Shown: positions 1-9,204, numbered from the stretch's first letter. The stretch is DNA of 64,000 nt from JBQCHF01 sp051954955 (GCA_051954955.1 JBQCHF010000090.1:27607-91606); one strand, 5' to 3'. A program made the numbers and translations. The notes: generated by a model not told the origin, from the sequence alone.

Positions 1-2
1 TC

Positions 3-299
3 CACGACCCCGCCGACGTCGGACCGGAGATCTGGACGAAGACAGCCGTCTTCCCGATGCCACCCTGGGACGGCCAGGTCGACCACATCCACCTGCTCCG
101 CGTGCCGCACTTCACCCCTCGACCATCGATGTCGGTGACCCAGCTGCTGGCGGAGAATGTGCACGAGATCCGCTGGTGGTCCCGCCAGGAGATCCTCACC
201 AGCGATGCGACCTTCGCCCCACGCAGCCTGCCCGCGCTGCTCGCGGCGCTGCTCGAGGGCGAGGTTCCCGCGCAGCCGCTCGCACTCTCTGGCTTCTGA
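3..299 (+). CDS. NUDIX hydrolase, C-terminal part
   Basis: The frame is open from the window edge, so the 5' end, including any NUDIX box, is missing. The visible 98 residues read GPEIWTKTAVFPMPPWDGQ, then a His-rich strand (VDHIHLLRVP) and a VHEIRWWSRQEIL segment. An EIRWW-type strand followed by a short C-terminal helix is typical of the end of NUDIX hydrolases, which cleave nucleoside diphosphates linked to another group. The substrate cannot be told without the catalytic helix. It stops at 299 and is followed by the oppositely oriented HNH gene. The family call rests only on the C-terminal half. Confidence 0.6.
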   Translation, partial: HDPADVGPEIWTKTAVFPMPPWDGQVDHIHLLRVPHFTPRPSMSVTQLLAENVHEIRWWSRQEILTSDATFAPRSLPALLAALLEGEVPAQPLALSGF

Positions 300-324
300 C
301 CCGCTCCGTCGTCCTGGCATGGGT

Positions 325-2009
325 CTAGAACGGGGGTGGTTCGTCGGGGTCGCCGGGCGTGCCCCAGCCTCGGCCGATCTCGGGCAGGAGGCGGTGGGGT
401 TCTCGTCGGTATTCGTGCCCGGAGTGGGTGATCGTCCGGTGGCTGCCGTCGTCGTCTCTGATGACGTCGAGGTGTCTGGTGTCTTGAGCTGGTGGGTGGT
501 CTTGCACTCGGGGTGCAGGTTGTCCTTGCTGGTCGGCCCGCCCGCCGGCTTCGATCGTGGATCGTGCGGGTCGGGCGGGGGTCTCCATTCGTCGAGGTGG
601 TCGTCCTCGGCCCACTCGACGGGTGCGTCGCACCACGGTGAGACGCAGGTGGGCTTGGTGGCGATCAGCCAGTCCCGGATCGCCGTGGTGGTCTTGTACC
701 GCTGCACGCTCAACGCCTGCCCGGTGGCATCGACGACCGCCACGAGCCAGGACTTGGCGGCGGCGACCAGGTCCCGCAGCACCGGGGCCGGGACGGTGCC
801 GTAGCCGCGCAGCTCGCCCGGGTCGTCCGCGAGGCCGAGCGCGGTCTGCAGAGACACCACGGTGACCGGCAGCACCTCCCGCTCCTTAGCGACCAGGGGG
901 GCGCCGTCGTGCGCGCCCAGGGTGCCGCGCTCGGCCAGGTCCGCGAGGGCGTCGAACCTCCACGCGGACAGGGCCTGCTCGAACACATGCTGACGGCGCT
1001 TCTTCGCCCCCTGCCACACCTCGAGGGCGGCGACGTGCTCGGGTGAGCCCTCGCCGTGCTGCTTCCACGCCGCCCGCATCGCCAGCTGGGCGTCCTTCTC
1101 AGTCGCCTTGGCCTCCGACCGTGCCCTGTCCCGCATCCACCGGGCCTGCCCCTCCACCAGCTGCGCGATCCGGTGCACCTGCACCGGGTCGGAGACCGCG
1201 CGCAGGGTGGACTGTCGGACAGTGGTCTTGCCGTCGGCGTCTTCGGTGTCGACCTGGTCGTGCCACATCTCCACCCGCCGCCCCGTGCGCGCCTTCTCAT
1301 GCTCCAACGCGCCCCGGTCGGGCAGCAGCTTCGCCAGCACGCGGTCGATGTGCCGCTGCAGCTCCTTGGTCGTGGTCTTCTCGACCTGAGGAAGGACCAG
1401 GTCCAGGACCTCGGCCAGCAACTCCTCAGGCACCGCCCGGGTCGAGGTGCGCAGCACGTGCCACTGCTGACGGGTCATCACGCCCTGCAGCATCAGCTCC
1501 CGGGCGCGGGCGTAGGGCCCGTCGAGCTGGCGGGCCTGCTCGGCGACCGCGTACATCCCGGCCAGGGACAGCCGCATCCCCAGCCGCAGCTCCTCCCGCC
1601 GGCAACGCGCGGCCATCTCGGTCGGGTCCTGCCACTGCGCGAACATCCGGTCCGCGTGCTCCTCGGAGTACGGCTGCTCACCCCAGCCCTCCGGGCCCGG
1701 ATCCGCGATGTGCGGCGAGGCGTCCCCCAGGGAGGCGTCGCGTTCTGCCGCCAGGCACTGCGCCACGGTCCGCAGGTGCCGGCCCTCCACGGCCGCCACC
1801 GCGGCCTTGGTCGCCGCCGTGAGCAGCACCCGGTCGTACATCCGCAACTTGGCCGCGTCCAGACCGTTGAGCAGGTCCGCCACCCCGGTCGCCAGCGGGT
1901 TCTCACCCGCGAACCGCAGCTGCTGCGACAGACCCACGCACTCGCCCAGCGAGCCGGGAAGGACGTCTGTCGAGACGTCCTTCTCCTGCACCGCCTGGCC
2001 GTGAACCAT
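325..2009 (-). pseudogene. DUF222/HNH endonuclease family gene with an apparent frameshift near the 3' end
   Basis: Reading from ATG 2009 gives a long helical DUF222-type region (REELRLGMRLSLAGMYAVA, ...HIDRVLAKLLP) and then an HNH module: CVSPWCDAPVEWAEDDHLDEW followed by GGPTSKDNLHPECKTTHQLKT. The expected C-terminal strand segment (HLDVIRDDDGSHRTITHSGHEYRREPHRLLPEI) is present but in another frame, ending at TAG 325-327. The first frame has no stop and runs off the window through the NUDIX gene. A single lost base at about 470-490 explains both facts. Such actinobacterial proteins occur in many copies per genome, often in mobile or variable DNA, and their role is mostly unknown. The shift could be real decay or a sequencing error. 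Confidence 0.75.
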
Positions 2010-2392
2010 GGGACGAGACTACGGACCAGGTCTGACAGTTCCCGTTCCCAGACAGGCAGAATCAGCAGTCGCCAGGTCACGAGTAGGCAAAGAATCAAAC
2101 CCAGCAATGATAACGGAGCCGACGGGGGGCGGATCTTGATGCATGCCCACGCTCAGGCAAGGTGCACCAGGTCTCAAGATCCGCAAAAAACCGCGGCCCG
2201 GCCAACCAGAACCAGCCGAAAGCAGGACCGCCCCGTCACCAGCCGCCTTGGAAACGACCACATCGGACGGCCTTCGGCCAACGAACAGCGCCCCGAACAA
2301 GCCGCCCCGTCACCAGCCGCCGTGGACCCGACCCCAACAAGACCGGACCGACGCTTTACATCTTCTCCCTGATCACGAAATGGCAAGTGACG
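2010..2392. other. Gene-free stretch with a small inverted repeat and a duplicated 20-mer
   Basis: No convincing gene is seen. GC is lower than in the neighbours. An 11-bp perfect inverted repeat (GCGGATCTTGA at 2129-2139, its complement at 2174-2184) encloses about 34 nt. The 20-mer CCGCCCCGTCACCAGCCGCC occurs twice, at 2228-2247 and 2302-2321. The stretch sits between a frameshifted gene and an MFS remnant, so it may be decayed DNA. Confidence 0.5.
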
Positions 2393-2578
2393 TCAGAGCG
2401 TCACCGTCGCCGCCTGCAGCCCCAGGCTCGACGTCGCGACCAGCACGCCCACCAGCAGGGCCGCCACGAGTCCTCGCCCGTCCACCAGGGCGCCGGCCAG
2501 CGCGGTCCCGGCGGCGATCCCGACGTTGAAGGCCCTGATCACCCACTCGGTGTTGACGGCTGCCTGCCGCTCCGCCAC
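2393..2578 (-). pseudogene. Remnant of an MFS transporter C-terminus
   Basis: A 61-residue frame (GTG at 2578) reads NTEWVIRAFNVGIAAGTALAGALVDGRG and then a hydrophobic helix VAALLVGVLVATSSLGLQ. An xxAFNxGIAxGxALAGxLVD segment followed by a final transmembrane helix is the usual look of the last two helices of drug-efflux MFS proteins. The other ten helices are missing: upstream on the same strand lies the stop codon of the hydrolase gene, 7 bp away. This looks like the tail of a deleted transporter rather than a functional small protein. The family call rests on pattern resemblance only. Confidence 0.45.
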
Positions 2579-2584
2579 GAACGC

Positions 2585-4150
2585 TCAGGGGAGCCGGCGC
2601 ACCGCGTAGTCCCGCACCACCACCCGGGCCGGGTCGGTGGCCTCGAAGGGCGTCAGCGGGTCCAGGGCGGCCCGCACCCGGGGGTCGCTGCTGGCATCCA
2701 TCCGCCCGGCCGTGCCGAGGTAGACCTCACCGGCGTGGGCGTCGCCGGGGCGGCCCGGGCGGACGGCGGGGTCCCGGGCGGGACCGGGCGAGGAGGGATC
2801 GGCCGTCACCGTGGTCCAGCCGGCCCGCGCCGGGTTCGCTCGCCCGTCCAGCCGCGGCACCGGGTCGGTGCGGTGCTCGAGCGAGAGCACCGGGATCCGG
2901 TCGGGAACGGGGTCCCCGGCCACCGGCGACCCGGCGGTGACCACCGCGCGCACCGCGAAGCGCCGCCGGAAGCCGGGATCGGCGGCCAGGCCGGCCGCCA
3001 CCATGCCTCCGAGGCTGTGTCCGACCAGCAGGACGGGCTCGCCGGGCGCCGCGTGCGCGGCGCCCATGGCCTCCCCCAGCGCCGAGGTGACGGAGGCGGC
3101 CAGCACGCTGCGCTGGCCGGCAGCCAGGGCGGCGTCGGAGGTGAGGTCGACCGGAGAGGTGCCGGCTACCGGTGACCAGCAGGCGGTGCCGGGAACCTGC
3201 ACCACCCAGGCGCGGCCGTGCCGGCCGTCCACCTGCAGCACCCGGACGCGAGCCGCGGCACCGGGCCCGCAGGCATCCCCCGCCGCTCCCCCGACCGGCT
3301 GGTGGCTGACCGCCACGCTGCCGGCCAGCAGCCCGCGCAGACCGGACGGGACAGGGGCGAGGGCGGAGCCGGCCGGCGGCGGCACCAGCGGCTGCACGGC
3401 CGCTGCCCGACCGTCGCGCAGCCTCCCCGTGCTGCGCCCCAGCGCCAGCAGCAGCCCGGTCGCGACCCGCGGGTCGACGCGCCCCACCGGCGCGCCGGGG
3501 TCGGCCAGCAGCCTCGACGTGCCGAGGACCGCGAGGTCGAGCAGCTCCGGGTGGGCGGCGAGCACCTCCTGGCCGGCTGTCCCGGCCGCCCGGACCAGCA
3601 CGCCGACGAGCTCCCCCAGGGACGACCGCGACCCGGCCGACGCGAGCGCCGGCAGCAGCGGGAGCACCGGCAGACCGCCCGCGACGGCTGCGCCCCCGGC
3701 GACGCCGAGCCCGAGGAAGATGGTGCCGGCCGCGGCCGCGGCGGCGGTCGCGCCGGCGACCACCAGCAGCTCTCCCGCCGCGGCCCGGACGCTGTCCACG
3801 GCCGCGCCGGCAGCGGCGTCGGCGGCCCGGTAGGTGCGTGCGGCGGCACCCAGCGCCAGCCCGGTGGCCTCGATCCGTGCCGCGAGCAGCAGCGCGCCGC
3901 CGGGTGCTGCCAGCGCCGCGAGTGCGGCGGCCGTCCGCAGTGCCGCGGCCGGTGCCAGCGGCGCGGCGAGCGGCAGCGCGGGGTCGACGGCGAGGCGGCC
4001 CAGGGCGGCGACCACCGAGCCGACCCGGAGACCGCAGCCGCGCAGGGCGTCGGCGAACGCCTCCAGATCGTCCAGCTCGGCGTCCACCCCTCCGGCGCCG
4101 CCGCGCACCCGCCAGCCATCAGCGGCAGCAACCGCGACCGCGCCCGTCAC
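2585..4150 (-). CDS. Alpha/beta hydrolase with Ala-rich helical N-terminal region
   Basis: The product is 521 residues. The first 220 or so are Ala-rich helices, one stretch (TIFLGLGVAGGAAVAGGLPVLPLL) hydrophobic enough to be a membrane hairpin. The C-terminal half carries the nucleophile elbow LLVGHSLGG (Ser near residue 376), followed by RAVVTAGSPVAGDPVP and LSLEHRTDPVPRLDG, which probably supply the acid, and HAGEVYLGT for the catalytic His. This is the lipase/esterase-like alpha/beta hydrolase fold. The start ATG overlaps the stop of the upstream gene (4147-4150, ATGA), so the two are translationally coupled. Resemblance to actinobacterial hydrolases with WXG100-like N-termini suggests an envelope-related role, but no substrate can be named. 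Confidence 0.7.
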   Translation of the reverse strand: MTGAVAVAAADGWRVRGGAGGVDAELDDLEAFADALRGCGLRVGSVVAALGRLAVDPALPLAAPLAPAAALRTAAALAALAAPGGALLLAARIEATGLALGAAARTYRAADAAAGAAVDSVRAAAGELLVVAGATAAAAAAGTIFLGLGVAGGAAVAGGLPVLPLLPALASAGSRSSLGELVGVLVRAAGTAGQEVLAAHPELLDLAVLGTSRLLADPGAPVGRVDPRVATGLLLALGRSTGRLRDGRAAAVQPLVPPPAGSALAPVPSGLRGLLAGSVAVSHQPVGGAAGDACGPGAAARVRVLQVDGRHGRAWVVQVPGTACWSPVAGTSPVDLTSDAALAAGQRSVLAASVTSALGEAMGAAHAAPGEPVLLVGHSLGGMVAAGLAADPGFRRRFAVRAVVTAGSPVAGDPVPDRIPVLSLEHRTDPVPRLDGRANPARAGWTTVTADPSSPGPARDPAVRPGRPGDAHAGEVYLGTAGRMDASSDPRVRAALDPLTPFEATDPARVVVRDYAVRRLP

Positions 4151-4539
4151 CTGCCCGCCCGGGAGGGCAGGTCCGACAGGCCGTCGGAGAGGATGGCCCC
4201 GAGGGCCGCCGCACCACCGGTCAGCCCGTTGCCGAGGTCGACCACGGCGTGCTCCGCGAGCTGCTCCGCCGCCCGGGCCAGGGCGGCGAGGCGGGCCAGC
4301 TCGGCCTCGACGTCGTCCGCCTCGCGGCGCAGCGCTCCGGCCAGGACGTCGGCCCGGTCCGCCGCGCCGTCCGCGCTTCCCGCCAGGGCCGCCAGACGTC
4401 CCCGGAAACCGTCCGCGGCCAGGGACTGCCAGCGCACCCCGGCTCCCGCCCGGAGCCTGCGGGCCTCCTGGCGCAGGTCCTCGGCGTGGCTGCTGGCCTG
4501 CCTGGCCATCCGGCGCAGGTACTGCGGGTCGACGATCAC
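4147..4539 (-). CDS. Small helical protein, WXG100-like, coupled to hydrolase
   Basis: The product has 130 residues and is almost entirely predicted helix, with two long amphipathic segments. Between them is VRWQSLAADGFRGRL, recalling the W-x-G turn of WXG100/ESX-type proteins although Gly is replaced by Ser (WQS). A second helix (DVEAELARLAALARAAEQLAEHA) follows, and the end is Gly/Ala-rich. Its stop overlaps the start of the alpha/beta hydrolase by ATGA, so the products are probably made together and may interact. No ESX secretion genes are seen nearby. The WXG100 relation is an inference from length, helicity and the W motif. Confidence 0.6.
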   Translation of the reverse strand: MIVDPQYLRRMARQASSHAEDLRQEARRLRAGAGVRWQSLAADGFRGRLAALAGSADGAADRADVLAGALRREADDVEAELARLAALARAAEQLAEHAVVDLGNGLTGGAAALGAILSDGLSDLPSRAGR

Positions 4540-4672
4540 GCCTCAGGACGCTAGGCGTCCCACGGCCCCGACGGCCGCCGGCGAGCGCTCCCTGTGGACG
4601 CTGCCGACGCGGAGGAGCTCGACGGTGGACGGTGGCAATCGCCCGCTCGGGGCGGACGCCGGGGAGTCCGCC

Positions 4673-5119
4673 TCAGCCGTGGGCAGCGGTGGCCCGCTCC
4701 CCACGCAGGTCCGCCGTCTCGGTATCAGCGACGACCCGCCGCCGGGCCGCGCGGAACGACAGCCAGGTGACCAGGGCCATGAGCGCCATCGCCAGCGGCA
4801 CGTGGATCGCGGTGAGCGAGCTCTTGCCGCCGTCGGAGATCTCCCCGCCCAGCCAGCCCGCGACGGCCAGCAGCACGACGGCGACCGCGCTGCCCACCCA
4901 CAGGTCGCGACGAGCGCGCATCCAGACGAACGCCACGAGGGTGGCCAGGACGGCGAGGCCCAGGGCGATCTCGCCGCCGCGGGCGTGCACCTCCACCCAG
5001 CTCTCGCCCGCCTCCCCCTGCTCGGGCAGGAACAGGCCCGCCCATAGCCCCTGCAGCAGGACGGCGAGCGCGGCCAGGCCGATGAGCACGGCGAAGACGC
5101 GAGGGGCGTGCTGACGCAT
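4673..5119 (-). CDS. Four-helix membrane protein of unknown function
   Basis: The product has 148 residues with four hydrophobic helices: FAVLIGLAALAVLLQGLWAGLFL, IALGLAVLATLVAFVWM, VGSAVAVVLLAVAGWL and IHVPLAMALMALVTWLSF. Helix-edge histidines (VHARGGE, IHVPLAM) recall small cytochrome b561/DUF6220-like proteins, but haem binding cannot be claimed. The ATG at 5119 is chosen because GGGAG lies just upstream (complement of 5121-5130) and the first hydrophobic helix begins soon after; the frame is open further upstream. The end is polar. The gene stands alone. Confidence 0.6.
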   Translation of the reverse strand: MRQHAPRVFAVLIGLAALAVLLQGLWAGLFLPEQGEAGESWVEVHARGGEIALGLAVLATLVAFVWMRARRDLWVGSAVAVVLLAVAGWLGGEISDGGKSSLTAIHVPLAMALMALVTWLSFRAARRRVVADTETADLRGERATAAHG

Positions 5120-5237
5120 GACAACTCCCGGGACTGGGCTCGGACGAATCCCGCCAGGGATTGCCGCTGCGAGCGCTCCTCCACGCAGCGTCACCGGGCT
5201 TTACACCCTCTTGCCGGGACGATGGGGACGCGCAGCC

Positions 5238-8200
5238 TCAGACGTTGCGCCGGTACTGCCCGCCCACCTCGAAGAACGCCTGGGTGATCTGGCCGAGCGA
5301 GGACACCCGCACCGCGTCCATCAGCACGTCGAAGACGTTGCCTCCGGACGTCGCCGCCTCCTTCAGCCGGCGCAGCTGCACCTGGGCGTCCTCGTGGTGG
5401 CGCCGCTGGAAGTCACGCAGCCGGGTCAGCTGCGACTGCTTCTCGGCCTCGGTGGCCCGCGCGAGCTCCACCGGCCCCGGCGCCTCGCCGCCCTCGGGGT
5501 CGAGGAAGGTGTTCACGCCCACGATCGGCAGCGAGCCGTCGTGTTTGCGGTGCTCGTAGAGCAGCGACTCGTCCTGGATCTTCCCGCGCTGGTAGCCGGT
5601 CTCCATCGCCCCGAGGACGCCGCCGCGGTCGGAGATCCGCTCGAACTCGGCGAGCACCGCCTCCTCCACCAGGTCGGTCAGCTCATCGACGATGTAGGAG
5701 CCCTGCAGCGGGTTCTCGTTGCCCGCCAGGCCCCACTCCTTGTCGATGATCATCTGGATGGCGAGGGCCCGCCGGACGCTGTGCTCGGTGGGGGTGGTGA
5801 CCGCCTCGTCGTAGGCGTTGGTGTGCAGGCTGTTGCAGTTGTCGTAGATCGCGCACAGGGCCTGCAGCGTGGTGCGGATGTCGTTGAAGTCCATCTCCTG
5901 CGCGTGCAGGGAACGGCCCGAGGTCTGCACGTGGTACTTGAGCTTCTGGCTGCGCTCGGACGCGCCGTAGCGCTCCTTCATGGCCACGGCCCAGATCCGT
6001 CGCGCCACCCGGCCGAGCACGGTGTACTCGGCGTCCATGCCGTTGCTGAAGAAGAACGACAGGTTGGGCGCGAAGTCGTCGATGTCCATGCCGCGTGCCA
6101 GGTAGGACTCGACGTAGGTGAAGCCGTTGGCCAGCGTGAACGCGAGCTGGCTGATCGGGTTCGCCCCCGCCTCGGCGATGTGGTAGCCGGAGATGGAGAC
6201 CGAGTAGAAGTTGCGCACGCCGTGCTGGATGAACCACTCCTGCACGTCCGCCATCGCCCGCAGCGAGAACTCGGTGGAGAAGATGCAGGTGTTCTGGCCC
6301 TGGTCCTCCTTGAGGATGTCGGCCTGCACCGTGCCGCGCACGTTCTGCAGCACCCACTCGCGGATCTCCGACGCCTCGTCGGAGGACGGCTCACGGCCGT
6401 GCTCGTCACGGAAGGCGTCCAGCCGCTGGTCGATGGCGGTGTTGAGGAACATCGCCAGGATCGTGGGCGCCGGGCCGTTGATGGTCATCGACACCGACGT
6501 CGTCGGCGAGCAGAGGTCGAAGCCGGCGTAGAGCTCCTTCATGTCCTCCAGCGTGGCGATCGAGACACCCGAGGTCCCGACCTTGCCGTAGACGTCCGGG
6601 CGCTCCTCCGGGTCCCGCCCGTAGAGGGTGACCGAGTCGAACGCGGTGGAGAGGCGCGTGGCCGGCGACCCCTGGGACAGGAAGTGGAATCGGCGGTTGG
6701 TGCGGAACGCGTCACCCTCGCCGGCGAACATGCGGGCCGGCGCCTCCCCCTCGCGCTTGAAGGGGAACACGCCCGCGGTGAACGGGAAGTGCCCGGGCAG
6801 GTTCTCCCGGCGCAGGAACGAGAGCAGCTCGCCCTGGTCCTTGGTCCGTGGCAGCGCGACCCGGCGGACCTTGTTCCCGGACAGCGTCTCCTTGGTCAGC
6901 GCGGTGCGGATCTCCTTGTCCCGCACCGTGAAGACGTACTCGTCGCCGCTGTAGTGCTCGACGACCTCGGGCCAGGCGCGCAGGAGCTTGGCCGAGTGCG
7001 GCGTCAGCTCGGCCTCGGCCTCGGCGGCCAGCTGCTCGAGCTCGTCGACCGCGGCCGACCCGCGCGCCGCGAGCGCGTCGCGGCTGGCCCGCAGCTGCTG
7101 CGCCAGCCGCGCGTGCTCGGCGTCCTTCTCGGTCTGCTGGTGATAGCCGCGCACGGTCTCGGTGATCTCGGCCAGGTAGCGCACCCGCGAGGGCGGCACG
7201 ACGGCGGAGAGCCCGGAGGACGCCCGCACCTCCACCGGCCGCAGCGTGCCCGACGACACCGGCAGGCCCTTGCCCGCGAGCAGCCCGCGCAGCTCCTGGT
7301 AGAGCGCGGTGACGCCGTCGTCGTCGAAGCGGGCGGCGCTGGTGCCGAACACCGGCATCTGCTCCCACGGCACGCCGAACGCCTCGCGGTTGCGCACCAG
7401 CTGCCGGGCGACGTCGCGGCGGGCGTCCTCCGCGCCGCGACGCTCGTACTTGTTCACCGCGACGACGTCGGCGAAGTCGAGCATGTCGATCTTCTCGAGC
7501 TGGCTGGCGGCGCCGAACTCCGGCGTCATGACGTAGAGCGAGACGTCGACGAACGGCACGATGGCCGCGTCGCCCTGGCCGATGCCCGGGGTCTCCACGA
7601 CGACCAGGTCGTAGCCGGCCGCCTTGCAGGAGGCGATGACGTCGTCGAGGTGCTCGGGGACCTCGGCGCCCGCGGTTCGCGTGGCCAGCGAGCGGAAGAA
7701 GACCGGGCCGCCGTCGATGGAGTTCATCCGGATCCGGTCGCCGAGCAGCGCACCGCCGCCGCGCCGCCGGGTCGGGTCGACCGCGATGACGGCGACCCGC
7801 AGCTTGTCCTCCTGGTCCACCCGGAACCGGCGCACCAGCTCGTCGGTGAGCGAGGACTTGCCCGAGCCACCGGTGCCGGTGATGCCGAGCACCGGCACGG
7901 TCCGCGCCGAAGCGGCCTGCCGGACCGCAGCGACCAGCTCCGCCGGGGCCCGTCCCTGCTCGAGCACGGTGATCGCCCGGGCCAGCGCCGTGGCGTCGCC
8001 GGCGAGCACGGCGTCGGTGGACGGGGGCTGCGCGGCGAGGTCGACGTCGGCCGCCTCGACCATCAGGTTGATCATGCCCACGAGGCCGAGCCGCTGGCCG
8101 TCCTCCGGGGAGAAGATCCGCGCCACGCCGCGCTCGTGCAGCAGCGCGATCTCCGCGGGGACGATGACGCCGCCGCCCCCGCCGTAGACCTTCACGTGCC

Positions 8201-8483
8201 CGGCGCCGCGCTCGCGCAGCAGCTGCACGAGGTAGGTGAAGTACTCGACGTGGCCGCCCTGGTAGGAGCTGACCGCCACGCCCTGGACGTCCTCCTGGAT
8301 GGCGGCCGTGACGATCGCGTCGACGCTGCGGTCGTGCCCGAGGTGCACGACCTCGGCGCCCTGCGTCTGCAGGATCCGCCGCATGATGTTGATCGAGGCG
8401 TCGTGGCCGTCGAAGAGGCTGGCGGCGGTGACGAACCGCACCGGGTGCTGCGGGACGTGCAGGGCGCGGGCCTCGCTGCTCAT
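5238..8483 (-). CDS. icmF: Fused isobutyryl-CoA mutase (IcmF)
   Basis: The product has 1081 residues. Residues 14-150 form a B12-binding domain, with the cobalt-ligand His in LFDGHDAS (D25-x-H27). Around residue 200 a G-protein chaperone domain begins with the P-loop GITGTGGSGKSSL and continues with VVVETPGIGQGD. From about 520 to the end is the methylmalonyl-CoA-mutase-type barrel (YGKVGTSGVSIATLEDMKEL, SVSISGYHIAEAGANP, QTSGRSLHAQEMDFNDIRTT). This order, cobalamin domain, G domain, substrate domain, defines IcmF, which interconverts isobutyryl-CoA and n-butyryl-CoA (some also isovaleryl/pivalyl-CoA) and reloads its own cofactor using GTP. It is transcribed away from a MarR gene across 182 bp, a likely regulatory pairing. 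Confidence 0.95.
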   Translation of the reverse strand: MSSEARALHVPQHPVRFVTAASLFDGHDASINIMRRILQTQGAEVVHLGHDRSVDAIVTAAIQEDVQGVAVSSYQGGHVEYFTYLVQLLRERGAGHVKVYGGGGGVIVPAEIALLHERGVARIFSPEDGQRLGLVGMINLMVEAADVDLAAQPPSTDAVLAGDATALARAITVLEQGRAPAELVAAVRQAASARTVPVLGITGTGGSGKSSLTDELVRRFRVDQEDKLRVAVIAVDPTRRRGGGALLGDRIRMNSIDGGPVFFRSLATRTAGAEVPEHLDDVIASCKAAGYDLVVVETPGIGQGDAAIVPFVDVSLYVMTPEFGAASQLEKIDMLDFADVVAVNKYERRGAEDARRDVARQLVRNREAFGVPWEQMPVFGTSAARFDDDGVTALYQELRGLLAGKGLPVSSGTLRPVEVRASSGLSAVVPPSRVRYLAEITETVRGYHQQTEKDAEHARLAQQLRASRDALAARGSAAVDELEQLAAEAEAELTPHSAKLLRAWPEVVEHYSGDEYVFTVRDKEIRTALTKETLSGNKVRRVALPRTKDQGELLSFLRRENLPGHFPFTAGVFPFKREGEAPARMFAGEGDAFRTNRRFHFLSQGSPATRLSTAFDSVTLYGRDPEERPDVYGKVGTSGVSIATLEDMKELYAGFDLCSPTTSVSMTINGPAPTILAMFLNTAIDQRLDAFRDEHGREPSSDEASEIREWVLQNVRGTVQADILKEDQGQNTCIFSTEFSLRAMADVQEWFIQHGVRNFYSVSISGYHIAEAGANPISQLAFTLANGFTYVESYLARGMDIDDFAPNLSFFFSNGMDAEYTVLGRVARRIWAVAMKERYGASERSQKLKYHVQTSGRSLHAQEMDFNDIRTTLQALCAIYDNCNSLHTNAYDEAVTTPTEHSVRRALAIQMIIDKEWGLAGNENPLQGSYIVDELTDLVEEAVLAEFERISDRGGVLGAMETGYQRGKIQDESLLYEHRKHDGSLPIVGVNTFLDPEGGEAPGPVELARATEAEKQSQLTRLRDFQRRHHEDAQVQLRRLKEAATSGGNVFDVLMDAVRVSSLGQITQAFFEVGGQYRRNV

Positions 8484-8533
8484 GGCCGTGCTCCAAAGGC
8501 TAGACGTCGGTGTCCTGCGCGCCAGGATCGCAG

Positions 8534-8553
8534 ATACTAGGACGTCCGTCTAT
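8534..8553. promoter_or_regulatory. Candidate MarR operator between icmF and marR
   Basis: An imperfect 20-bp dyad, ATA-n3-GGACGTCC-n3-TAT, is centred between positions 8543 and 8544 in the divergent region. Size and symmetry suit a MarR-family dimer. A TAGCCT box reading towards icmF lies about 13 nt before its ATG. Assignment to this MarR is by position only. Confidence 0.4.
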
Positions 8554-8665
8554 CGTGCCGCCTAGCACTGCCCTTCCATCCTCCGGACGCCGCCCACGAG
8601 CAGCTGTCCCAGCGGGCACGATGAGCGGCACCGGGAGAGCGCAGCACGGCAGAGGGAGGAGGGCC

Positions 8666-9154
8666 ATGGACGACCCGATCGCCGAGGCGCACCGCCAGTG
8701 GGTCGCCCACGGCTGGGCCGACGCTGCCGACGGCATGGCGGCCGTCACCAGCCTGGTCCGCGCCCACCAGATCGTCGTGCGCCGGATCGACGCCGCGCTC
8801 AAGCCGCTGGACCTGACCTTCGCCCGCTACGAGCTGCTCCAGCTGCTCTCGTTCACCCGCACCGGCGCCCTGCCCATGGCCAAGGTGGGCGCTCGGCTGC
8901 AGGTGCACCCCACCAGCGTCACCAGCGCGGTGGACCGGCTGCAGGCCCAGGGCTTCGTCGAGCGCGAGCCGGACCCCTCGGACCGGCGCTCGGTCCTGGC
9001 CCGGATCACCCCGGCCGGGCGCCGGGTGGCCGCCCGCGCCACCACGATCCTCAACCGGGACGTCTTCGAGCAGCCCGGGCTGAACCCGGAACAGCTCGAG
9101 CAGCTGATGAGCGCCTGCCACGCCCTGCGCGCGCACGCCGGTGACCTGGTCTGA
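8666..9154 (+). CDS. MarR-family transcriptional regulator
   Basis: The product has 162 residues. A winged helix-turn-helix is clear: LDLTFARYELLQLLSF, ALPMAKVGARLQVHPTSVTSAVDRLQAQGFVEREPDPSDRRSVLARITPAGRRVA. The D-R-R-S wing and the flanking dimerisation helices are classic MarR. ATG 8666 is chosen because AGGGAGGAGGG precedes it directly; the frame is open upstream. Being divergent from icmF, it may control that gene in response to an acyl-CoA or aromatic acid, which is inference. The dyad at 8534-8553 is its best candidate site. Confidence 0.9.
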   Translation: MDDPIAEAHRQWVAHGWADAADGMAAVTSLVRAHQIVVRRIDAALKPLDLTFARYELLQLLSFTRTGALPMAKVGARLQVHPTSVTSAVDRLQAQGFVEREPDPSDRRSVLARITPAGRRVAARATTILNRDVFEQPGLNPEQLEQLMSACHALRAHAGDLV

Positions 9155-9204
9155 CGGACTCCGGCGTCGTTGACCGCAGGGCCGCGGGTTGGGAGGCTGC
9201 GCCC

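Noticed and set aside
8484..8665. Cobalamin riboswitch before icmF
   Set aside because: No B12-box-like sequence was seen, and IcmF uses rather than imports or makes the cofactor.
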